A stretch of 6,198 bases of DNA from an uncultured Anaerococcus sp. (lineage in GTDB: Bacteria; Bacillota; Clostridia; Tissierellales; Peptoniphilaceae): NCBI GenBank assembly GCA_902465755.1, contig CABQOK010000093.1:1-6198 (forward strand), read 5' to 3'. The position numbers and the translations under genes are program-made. This document shows positions 1 to 5,348 of the stretch, one piece after another; position 1 is the stretch's first letter; each line of letters begins with the position of its first letter. The notes beneath the pieces are model-generated. The model searched no databases. It saw only the letters and a list, made by a program, of their open reading frames with translations, and was not told where the DNA came from.

Positions 1-999
1 TTAAAAGAAAAGCTAACTGCGAAAGATTTAGAAAAACTTGAAAATGGTGGTGAAAAGCCTTCTATAATTGGGCTTTTCATTCCCCTAGTCTTTGCAGTCT
101 TAGCTATTTTCGAATATAAATATGTAAAAAATTATGATCAAAATATCGAACTTACAAATCTTTATCCAACTTTCCTTATGATTTTAGGAGGAATTTACCT
201 AATTTTCCTTTTATTATCTAGCAAAGTTGAAAGGGTTAGGGATACTTTGACTCATTACTGGCCTTTGTATACAGCGATTTTTGTAATATTTATTGTATTT
301 GACTTGTTAACACTTAAGTTTAATATATTACAATTGCCATATTTTCCATGGTTAGATAAGGTATTTAATTCAATGGCAGCTGATAAATCTTACTTATTAG
401 AATCAGTAATATCATCGCTCAAACTCTTATTTACTGGTTATTTTATAGGCGGACTTTTGGGAATAGTAACTGGAATTCTTGCAGGTTACTTCGAGAAGGT
501 TAACTATTGGATCGACCCAATCCTAAAACTTCTTGGACCAATTCCTACAACAACTTGGCTTCCACTAGTTATGGTTCTTGCTATTAATTTATTCCAAGGA
601 GCTGTATTTATCATAGCCTTGGGAGTTTGGTTTCAAGTAAGTCTTGCGACTATTACAGGAATTAGAAATGTAGATCCTGCCTTTTATGAAGCAGCAAGGA
701 CCCTAGGAGCGACTAACAAGGACATGGTAAGAAGAATAGCAATACCATCTGCGATGCCAAATATCTTCCAAGGTCTAGTATCTGCGATGAGTGCAGCTTG
801 TAACGCCCTAATCGTTGCTGAGATGATGGGAGTTGAGTCAGGTCTTGGCTGGTATATAACATGGAAGAGCTCTTGGGCAGATTACACTGCTATGTATGGA
901 GCTATAATCCTACTAGCTGTAACCTTCGTTATAGTTAATATCCTAATCAAAAAGCTAAGTGATAGGGTGCTCGTTTGGAAGAATGAGGGGGCAATATAA
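1..999 (+). CDS. ABC transporter permease, NitT/TauT (SsuC/TauC/NrtB-like) family; 5' end outside window
   Basis: This is the membrane subunit of an ABC importer of the nitrate/sulfonate/taurine type. The frame is open from base 1, giving 332 residues in the window with the true start upstream. An ATG at 178 has no ribosome binding site and lies inside the frame, so it is not the likely start. Counting from the first codon, residues about 130-320 form the binding-protein-dependent permease domain. The EAA loop that contacts the ATPase is at 230-249 (E230-A-A, G236, I248-P249). Hydrophobic segments occur near 22-38, 56-72, 88-105, 138-163, 185-210, 258-275 and 299-316. Family members are usually about 250 residues and begin near the segment at 88. 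The 80 or more residues before it, with two extra predicted membrane segments and a charged stretch at 1-20, are therefore an unusual extension. The stop codon overlaps the ATPase start by one base (TAATG), indicating translational coupling. The substrate cannot be assigned because no binding protein is in the window. Confidence 0.9.
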   Translation, partial: LKEKLTAKDLEKLENGGEKPSIIGLFIPLVFAVLAIFEYKYVKNYDQNIELTNLYPTFLMILGGIYLIFLLLSSKVERVRDTLTHYWPLYTAIFVIFIVFDLLTLKFNILQLPYFPWLDKVFNSMAADKSYLLESVISSLKLLFTGYFIGGLLGIVTGILAGYFEKVNYWIDPILKLLGPIPTTTWLPLVMVLAINLFQGAVFIIALGVWFQVSLATITGIRNVDPAFYEAARTLGATNKDMVRRIAIPSAMPNIFQGLVSAMSAACNALIVAEMMGVESGLGWYITWKSSWADYTAMYGAIILLAVTFVIVNILIKKLSDRVLVWKNEGAI

Positions 1000-1742
1000 T
1001 GACAGAATTAGTATTTGATAATGTAGGCAAATTATTTACAAGAGCAGACAGAAATGGGCTAACTCATGCCATATCAGATGTTAGCTTTAAAGCTAAGGAG
1101 AAAGAATTCGTATCCATAGTTGGTCCTTCCGGTTGTGGGAAAAGTACAATGCTAAGACTTATAGCAGGTCTTATTGGACCAAGCTTTGGCGAAATTAGTC
1201 TAGATGGAGAAAAAATCACCGAGCCAAGAAGCAACAGGGGCATGGTGTTTCAAAAGCCAACATTATTTCCTTGGCTAACAGTTAAGGAAAATGTGGCCTT
1301 TTCGGGAGATTTAGCCAAGAAAACTGATGATAAGATGGTAGAAAAACTTTTAAATAAAGTAAGCCTCGAGGAGTTTAAGGATGTCTATCCGCAAGCTCTT
1401 TCAGGAGGAATGGCTCAAAGAGTTTCTCTTATAAGAACTCTTATCAACAAGCCAGAAGTAATGCTTTTAGATGAACCACTTGGAGCCCTTGATGCCTTTA
1501 CTAGAATGAATATGCAAGATTTAATCCTTGATTTATGGAAAGAAGAAGGAAATCTAAACATAATGGTAACCCACGATGTAGACGAAGCAATCTACATGTC
1601 AACAAAAGTTCTAGTTATGCAGGCAAATCCAGGAAGGATTAAGAAAATTGTAGACATTGACCTCCCTTACCCAAGATCAAGGACAAGTAAGGAATTTACC
1701 GCTTATAGAAATGAAATAATGGAAGAATTAAATATTGATTAG
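999..1742 (+). CDS. ABC transporter ATP-binding protein, NitT/TauT (SsuB/TauB/NrtD-like) family
   Basis: This is the cytoplasmic ATPase that powers the importer whose permease is encoded just upstream. All nucleotide-binding motifs are present in order: Walker A GPSGCGKST at 42-50, Q-loop glutamine Q85, ABC signature LSGGMAQR at 134-141, Walker B VMLLDEP at 154-160 with catalytic E159, D-loop GALD at 162-165, and switch histidine H192. The GMAQR form of the signature and the GALDAFTR sequence are typical of the SsuB/TauB/NrtD group rather than of amino-acid or sugar transporters. The length of 247 residues is normal for that group, and nothing looks damaged. The start ATG overlaps the permease stop, with a G-rich ribosome binding site (AGGGGG) just before it. 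The operon ends at the hairpin that follows. The family covers nitrate, sulfonates, taurine, bicarbonate and thiamine-precursor-like substrates, so the substrate stays open. The gene's position before nrfA does not prove that it carries nitrogen oxyanions, because a terminator and a new promoter lie between. Confidence 0.95.
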   Translation: MTELVFDNVGKLFTRADRNGLTHAISDVSFKAKEKEFVSIVGPSGCGKSTMLRLIAGLIGPSFGEISLDGEKITEPRSNRGMVFQKPTLFPWLTVKENVAFSGDLAKKTDDKMVEKLLNKVSLEEFKDVYPQALSGGMAQRVSLIRTLINKPEVMLLDEPLGALDAFTRMNMQDLILDLWKEEGNLNIMVTHDVDEAIYMSTKVLVMQANPGRIKKIVDIDLPYPRSRTSKEFTAYRNEIMEELNID

Positions 1743-1747
1743 AATCG

Positions 1748-1775
1748 ACTCTCAGAATATTTTCTGGGAGTTTTC
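1748..1775 (+). terminator. Rho-independent terminator of the ABC transporter operon
   Basis: A 10-bp stem pairs 1748-1757 with 1762-1771, with one G-T pair at 1752/1767 and a TATT loop, and is followed by TTTTCT. It starts five bases after the ATPase stop codon. It separates the transporter operon from the nrfA promoter. Confidence 0.85.
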
Positions 1776-1790
1776 TAATGCATAAAAACA

Positions 1791-1812
1791 ATTTGATAAA
1801 TCGTTTACAAAT
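1791..1812 (+). promoter_or_regulatory. Imperfect dyad overlapping the nrfA -35 box, candidate operator
   Basis: The sequence reads ATTTG-A-TAAA-TCG-TTTA-CAAAT. The arms pair completely if A1796 is left unpaired. It covers the whole -35 box, so a bound protein would probably block the polymerase. The outer TTTG/CAAA half-sites loosely resemble Crp/Fnr-type sites, and the right half (CGTTTACA) resembles part of a CcpA cre site. Neither match is good enough to name the regulator. A second short inverted repeat, ACAAA-TT-TTTGT, lies at 1807-1818 between the promoter boxes. AT-rich promoters produce such repeats by chance, so confidence is modest. Confidence 0.35.
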
Positions 1813-1832
1813 TTTTGTTTATATTATATAAT
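1804..1832 (+). promoter_or_regulatory. Sigma-A-type promoter of nrfA
   Basis: TTTACA at 1804-1809 (five of six consensus bases) and a perfect TATAAT at 1827-1832 are separated by the ideal 17 bp. Transcription should begin near 1839. That leaves an untranslated leader of only about 25 bases, too short for a riboswitch. The promoter lies just after the transporter terminator, so nrfA has its own transcription unit. Confidence 0.8.
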
Positions 1833-1852
1833 AATAGTAGAAAATAAGAAAA

Positions 1853-1860
1853 AAGGAGGT
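1853..1860 (+). promoter_or_regulatory. Strong ribosome binding site of nrfA
   Basis: AAGGAGGT is a near-perfect complement to the 16S rRNA 3' end and lies three bases before the ATG at 1864. It fixes the start of nrfA and suggests efficient translation. Confidence 0.85.
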
Positions 1861-1863
1861 CCT

Positions 1864-3069
1864 ATGAAAAGTAAAATATTAAGCCTTCTATCTGCCATTA
1901 CATTTGTATTTTTACTTTCCTCATGCTCTAATGACAGTGAAATCAAAAGCGCTGAAGATTGGAAGGAGAAGTATCCAGATGTCTACGCTACATACCAAGC
2001 CAATGCCGATATGAGTGAAACCAAATTCGGTGGTTCAGTCCAAGTAGACTATCTAGAAGAATATCCTGACCTTAAGGAATTCTATGATGGTTATGGCTTT
2101 AGCAAGCAATACGACAGGGCAAGAGGACATACATATGCTCTAGAAGATATACTCAATACTAAAAGGCCAAAGGCTGGTGCAAGCTGCTTATCTTGTAAGA
2201 GTGCTGATTTTGTCGTAGCCTTAGAAAAGGGTGGAGTAGATGTAAATTCTATGGATTTTGATGAATTTGTAGAGAAAAATCCAGATATGTCAACCATATC
2301 TTGCTATGATTGCCATATGAATGATGTGCCAAGCCTACAAGTTACAAGAAGCCATACTCAAAAGGCAATAGAGAAGGGAGAAATCCCAACTAATGCTGAT
2401 CTTGAAACCATAACTTGCGCCCAATGTCACGTTGAATACTACCAAGATCCTGAAACAAAAGAAGTTATAATGCCAACCAAATACGGTCTAGAAACAGACG
2501 ATATGTTAAAGTATTATGACGAGACTGAATTTAAGGATTGGGAGCATCCTCAAACTAAAGCACCTATGCTTAAGGCTCAACACCCAGAGTTTGAGACCTT
2601 CCACGGATCAGTTCACCAACAAGCAGGGCTTACTTGTATAGACTGTCACATGCCAGAAGTTGAAGGCGAAGATGGCAAGATGGTTAAGTCCCATCATTGG
2701 ACTAGTCCACTCAAAAACAAAGAGACTCTAGAAAATACCTGCTTATCTTGTCACGCTGGAAAGACTTCAGATGAGCTTATATCTTGGGTGGAAGAAGTCC
2801 AAGGTGAAGTTTATGATAGAACAAATGAAGTTAGTGATAAACTAAAATTATATATCGATGAACTAGCCCTTCATATCGAAAAGGGAGACTTATCAGATGA
2901 GGATAAGGCAAAACTTCAAGATATCCATAGGAAAGCACAGTTTAAATGGGATTTTGTCTTTGTAGAAAACGGAGAAGGCTTCCACAATTCTACAAGTGCT
3001 CACAAGAACTTGGATGAATCTGAAGCTCTAATCGATGAAGGTATGGAAATTTTAGATAATTACAAATAA
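1864..3069 (+). CDS. nrfA: Ammonia-forming pentahaem cytochrome c nitrite reductase, lipoprotein form
   Basis: NrfA reduces nitrite to ammonium with six electrons on the outer face of the membrane, the last step of dissimilatory nitrite reduction to ammonium. Residues 1-20 form a lipoprotein signal with lipobox LSSC (18-21), so C21 is probably lipidated. Five haem motifs are present: CLSCK (108-112), the catalytic haem with lysine as axial ligand, then CYDCH (147-151), CAQCH (185-189), CIDCH (258-262) and CLSCH (293-297). By comparison with known NrfA, Y192 and H240 are the active-site tyrosine and histidine, and E191, K237 and Q239 form the calcium site (VEYY and PMLKAQHPE blocks). The active-site arginine is probably R101. 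Residues 300-400 are the helical dimerisation region. At 401 residues it is shorter than the about 478 of E. coli, partly because there is little spacing before CLSCK. It is intact. The cytochrome c assembly genes follow. No nrfH lies on either side. Octahaem reductases and hydroxylamine oxidoreductases are excluded by the motif count and the CXXCK. Confidence 0.96.
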   Translation: MKSKILSLLSAITFVFLLSSCSNDSEIKSAEDWKEKYPDVYATYQANADMSETKFGGSVQVDYLEEYPDLKEFYDGYGFSKQYDRARGHTYALEDILNTKRPKAGASCLSCKSADFVVALEKGGVDVNSMDFDEFVEKNPDMSTISCYDCHMNDVPSLQVTRSHTQKAIEKGEIPTNADLETITCAQCHVEYYQDPETKEVIMPTKYGLETDDMLKYYDETEFKDWEHPQTKAPMLKAQHPEFETFHGSVHQQAGLTCIDCHMPEVEGEDGKMVKSHHWTSPLKNKETLENTCLSCHAGKTSDELISWVEEVQGEVYDRTNEVSDKLKLYIDELALHIEKGDLSDEDKAKLQDIHRKAQFKWDFVFVENGEGFHNSTSAHKNLDESEALIDEGMEILDNYK

Positions 3070-3075
3070 AATATG

Positions 3076-3115
3076 AGGACTCAGGGAGAAAACTCCTTAT
3101 GAGTCCTTTTGTTTT
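3076..3115 (+). terminator. Hairpin with T-run between nrfA and resB (terminator or attenuator)
   Basis: An outer 8-bp stem (AGGACTCA at 3076-3083 with TGAGTCCT at 3100-3107) encloses an inner 4-bp GGAG/CTCC stem (3085-3088 with 3093-3096) and an AAAA loop. TTTTGTTTT follows. The shape fits intrinsic termination. Only about eight bases separate the T-run from the resB ribosome binding site and start, so no promoter fits after it. resB and ccsA must be reached by read-through. The hairpin therefore probably lowers lyase expression relative to nrfA, or protects the 3' end of the nrfA message. Confidence 0.8.
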
Positions 3116-3127
3116 AAAAGGAGATTT

Positions 3128-4417
3128 ATGAAAAATGATAATATAATAAAGAGAATATTTAAGTCTTTTTATACTATGAAATTTGGAATTATTCTTTTGA
3201 TTGTAATAGCCCTAGTTTCATTAATAGGAACTGTTATACCTCAAGGAAATGATCCGAGTTTTTATAGACAAGGTTATTCTCCTCTTATGGCTGAAATAAT
3301 CCTAGCCTTTAACTTTGACAATCTTTTCTTTTCTAAATGGTATATATTTCTTACTGGACTTTTACTAATCAACTTATTCTTATGCTCCATCAATAGGGCA
3401 AGACCTATAATAAAGTCATCCTTCAAGGATCCTGATATAAGTAAAAGAATCAACAAATTAGATAAATTTACTGAAATCAAAAAAGAAAGCAATGATGAGA
3501 AATTGTTTAAGGACTTAGGATTTGGATCATTTAAGGAAAAAGAAGTAGATGGAAAGAAAATTCGCTACAAGTTTTCTAACAAGATTGGTCATTTAGGTTC
3601 CTGGCTCGTCCATCTATCAATTATTATAATAGTACTAGCCTTTGGATGTGGTAGATATCTAGGATTTGACGAATATATTTATGGAGTTCCAGGAGAAACT
3701 TTAAAGCTTGAGAATTCTGACTATCAGATAAAAATTGACAATTATAATGTATTATTTAGAGAAGACTTTACGGTGGAGCAATATATCACAGAGATGACGA
3801 TCCTTGATAAGAATGGGAAATATATAAAAGAAGGAACTTCCATGGTCAACCATCCTCTAAGATTTGATAAATTTAGCGTCTACCAGAACTCAACTGGCTG
3901 GGCTGTGGATGCACTTTTATTTAAGGATAAGAAGTCCTATAAGGAGAAAATTCTCTATAATTCTGAGGTTTTTGTGGAAGACGATAAGAAAATCGCCCTC
4001 CAACTAGTAGACTTTTATCCAGATTTCGATTCTACTAATCCAACCAAGCCAAAGACAAAATCTCCCTTCTTGAAGCATCCTGTGGCTCTCTACGCCCTGT
4101 TCTACGATGGAGAAAGGGTCGATATGGGACTTAACCATGTGGGAGATCCTATCGAATGGGAAGAGTATACTTTCCTTTTAGAAAATCCTAGGATGTTTAC
4201 CCTTCTTCAAGTTGCAGATGATCCTGGAACTTTCTTTGCCCTTTTCGGTGGCGCAATCCTTCTTGTTGGCTTATTCTTGGCTTTTTATATGAACCCTAAA
4301 GAGATGATTATAATAGAGGAGAATGCTAGGAAGAGCTTGTATGTAAATCAAACGAAAAACGACAAGATTTTTGAAAGAAAAATAGAAAAAATACTAGAAG
4401 AAATGGAGCTTAGATGA
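3128..4417 (+). CDS. resB: Cytochrome c biogenesis protein ResB/CcsB (System II)
   Basis: ResB (CcsB, Ccs1) partners CcsA in the System II cytochrome c synthetase, which exports haem and attaches it to CXXCH-type motifs of secreted apocytochromes. The 429 residues show the family layout. There is a membrane segment at 18-37 ending in the conserved SLIGTVIPQ (31-39), a second at 71-87, and a third at 155-175 within GHLGSWLVH, carrying H155 and H162. A large extracytoplasmic domain spans about 178-365, with an NHPLRF...YQ block at 241-253 typical of the family. A last membrane segment at 368-387 is followed by a charged cytoplasmic tail of about 40 residues. H162 is the likely counterpart of the haem-binding transmembrane histidine of CcsB, by inference. 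An AAAAGGAGA ribosome binding site (3116-3124) precedes the ATG. The stop overlaps ccsA. Adjacent nrfA is its likely main client. The two proteins are separate here, unlike the fused CcsBA/NrfI of epsilonproteobacteria. Confidence 0.93.
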   Translation: MKNDNIIKRIFKSFYTMKFGIILLIVIALVSLIGTVIPQGNDPSFYRQGYSPLMAEIILAFNFDNLFFSKWYIFLTGLLLINLFLCSINRARPIIKSSFKDPDISKRINKLDKFTEIKKESNDEKLFKDLGFGSFKEKEVDGKKIRYKFSNKIGHLGSWLVHLSIIIIVLAFGCGRYLGFDEYIYGVPGETLKLENSDYQIKIDNYNVLFREDFTVEQYITEMTILDKNGKYIKEGTSMVNHPLRFDKFSVYQNSTGWAVDALLFKDKKSYKEKILYNSEVFVEDDKKIALQLVDFYPDFDSTNPTKPKTKSPFLKHPVALYALFYDGERVDMGLNHVGDPIEWEEYTFLLENPRMFTLLQVADDPGTFFALFGGAILLVGLFLAFYMNPKEMIIIEENARKSLYVNQTKNDKIFERKIEKILEEMELR

Positions 4418-5238
4418 TGGATTTATTGAGATTAGAAAATATCTTGTTTTATATAGGACTATTTGGGTACTTGGTATCCATGGTTCTATTTATACTTTTA
4501 TTTGTAAATAAAATTGAAAAATTAGGGAATCTTGCTAAGAATATATTTTTAATAGCCTTTATATCCCACACCCTGGCCCTAGTTGTAAGGGGAATTAATG
4601 CAGGAAGAATTCCTCTATCAAACCAATATGAATTTGCTACAGCCTTTGCTTGGGGGATTGCACTTTGCTTTCTTGTATTCGAAAGGAAATTTAACCTCCT
4701 AGCTATGGGGACTTTCGTAAGTCCAATCCTATTTTTGATAATAGGCTATGCGGCTATGAGAGAAAAGTCAGTTAGGCCTTTAATGCCAGCTTTAGATAGC
4801 AAGTGGCTAGCAGTTCACGTTTCCCTTGCTATAATTTCCTACGGAGCTTTTGCGGTAGCCTGTGGTGTATCAGTTATGTATTTATTAAGAGATAGAGTTA
4901 ATGGGGGAGGATCTTCAGAAATGACCCTACCTGACAAGGATGTTTTGGATCTTATTTCTTATAGAGTTACTACATTTGGCTTTATATTCCTTAGCTTGGT
5001 GATGATTACAGGATCAATATGGGCAGAATCCGCATGGGGCAGGTACTGGGCTTGGGATCCAAAGGAAACTTGGTCTCTAGTGACTTGGATAATATATGCA
5101 ATCTATCTACACCTTAGAAAATCTAGAGGATGGAGTGGAAAAAGAGCGGCTGTATTTTCGATTGTAGGATTTATATCAGTAATCTTCACCTACATCGGAG
5201 TAAATACTCTCCTTCCATCACTACATTCTTATGCATAA
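4414..5238 (+). CDS. ccsA: Cytochrome c biogenesis protein CcsA/ResC (System II haem lyase, WWD protein)
   Basis: CcsA is the haem-handling subunit of the System II synthetase and works with ResB in the membrane. The signature WWD motif is complete at 208-220 (W208-G-R-Y-W-A-W-D215-P-K-E-T-W220). It sits on the outer surface, where haem is presented to the apocytochrome. Conserved histidines are visible at H52 and H233 (membrane), H135 (before the WWD), and H271 in the C-terminal LLPSLHSY block (after it). The last two match the pair of external haem ligands in the family. The PLSNQYEF block at 67-74 is also typical. About eight hydrophobic segments fit the family, and 274 residues is a normal length. 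The first ATG overlaps the resB stop by four bases. A second ATG at 4417 overlaps by one base and lies better spaced from GGAG at 4405-4408, so the start is uncertain by one codon. A strong terminator follows directly. Confidence 0.94.
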   Translation: MMDLLRLENILFYIGLFGYLVSMVLFILLFVNKIEKLGNLAKNIFLIAFISHTLALVVRGINAGRIPLSNQYEFATAFAWGIALCFLVFERKFNLLAMGTFVSPILFLIIGYAAMREKSVRPLMPALDSKWLAVHVSLAIISYGAFAVACGVSVMYLLRDRVNGGGSSEMTLPDKDVLDLISYRVTTFGFIFLSLVMITGSIWAESAWGRYWAWDPKETWSLVTWIIYAIYLHLRKSRGWSGKRAAVFSIVGFISVIFTYIGVNTLLPSLHSYA

Positions 5239-5240
5239 TT

Positions 5241-5261
5241 AGAGCCTTCGAGGCTCTTTTT
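5241..5261 (+). terminator. Rho-independent terminator after ccsA
   Basis: A perfect 7-bp stem (AGAGCCT at 5241-5247 with AGGCTCT at 5251-5257) has a TCG loop and runs straight into TTTTT. It begins three bases after the ccsA stop and closes the nrfA-resB-ccsA block. Confidence 0.92.
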
Positions 5262-5266
5262 ATTTA

Positions 5267-5289
5267 TCAATCAAAACTAGTGTGATTGA
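5267..5289 (+). promoter_or_regulatory. Inverted repeat upstream of the DUF2232-like gene, candidate operator
   Basis: TCAATCA (5267-5273) and TGATTGA (5283-5289) form a perfect 7-bp inverted repeat with a 9-bp spacer. Allowing one extra base (G5290), the outer TTTA and TAAA extend the arms to 11 bp. The right arm overlaps the proposed -35 box. The regulator is unknown. With only moderate arm length, chance or a simple mRNA stem remains possible. Confidence 0.35.
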
Positions 5290-5313
5290 GTAAAAAGAAA
5301 GATGGAGTAAAAT
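5286..5313 (+). promoter_or_regulatory. Candidate promoter of the DUF2232-like gene
   Basis: TTGAGT (5286-5291) and TAAAAT (5308-5313) are spaced by 16 bp, four and five of six consensus bases respectively. Some promoter is expected here because a strong terminator ends the upstream operon. Other AT-rich -10 choices nearby, such as TATAGC at 5317, cannot be excluded. Confidence 0.45.
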
Positions 5314-5348
5314 ACTTATAGCTTAATTTATTAAGTGAAAGGAAATTT

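Noticed and set aside
178..180. ATG at 178 as the permease start
   Set aside because: There is no ribosome binding site in front of it, the frame is open to the window edge, and it falls within a hydrophobic segment. It is an internal methionine.
1743..1863. An nrfH or small cytochrome gene hidden before nrfA
   Set aside because: The 121-base gap is filled by a terminator, promoter and ribosome binding site. It has no CXXCH motif and no open frame of useful length.
1833..1863. Riboswitch or leader attenuator in front of nrfA
   Set aside because: The leader from the predicted start site is only about 25 bases and has no stem structure.
2091..2297. Reverse-strand open frame of 68 codons inside nrfA
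   Set aside because: It is fully antisense to a well-supported pentahaem protein, has no convincing ribosome binding site or recognisable product, and is a by-product of the codon use of nrfA.
3044..3072. Possible promoter at the 3' end of nrfA (TGGAAA, 17 bp, TAAAAT) for resB
   Set aside because: The -35 match is only four of six, the AT-rich background makes such matches common, and any transcript from it would still have to pass the hairpin at 3076-3107.
3274..3492. Reverse-strand open frame of 72 codons inside resB
   Set aside because: It is antisense to a conserved membrane protein gene. Its leucine/isoleucine-rich translation is what an antisense frame of AT-rich coding sequence gives, and there is no start signal.
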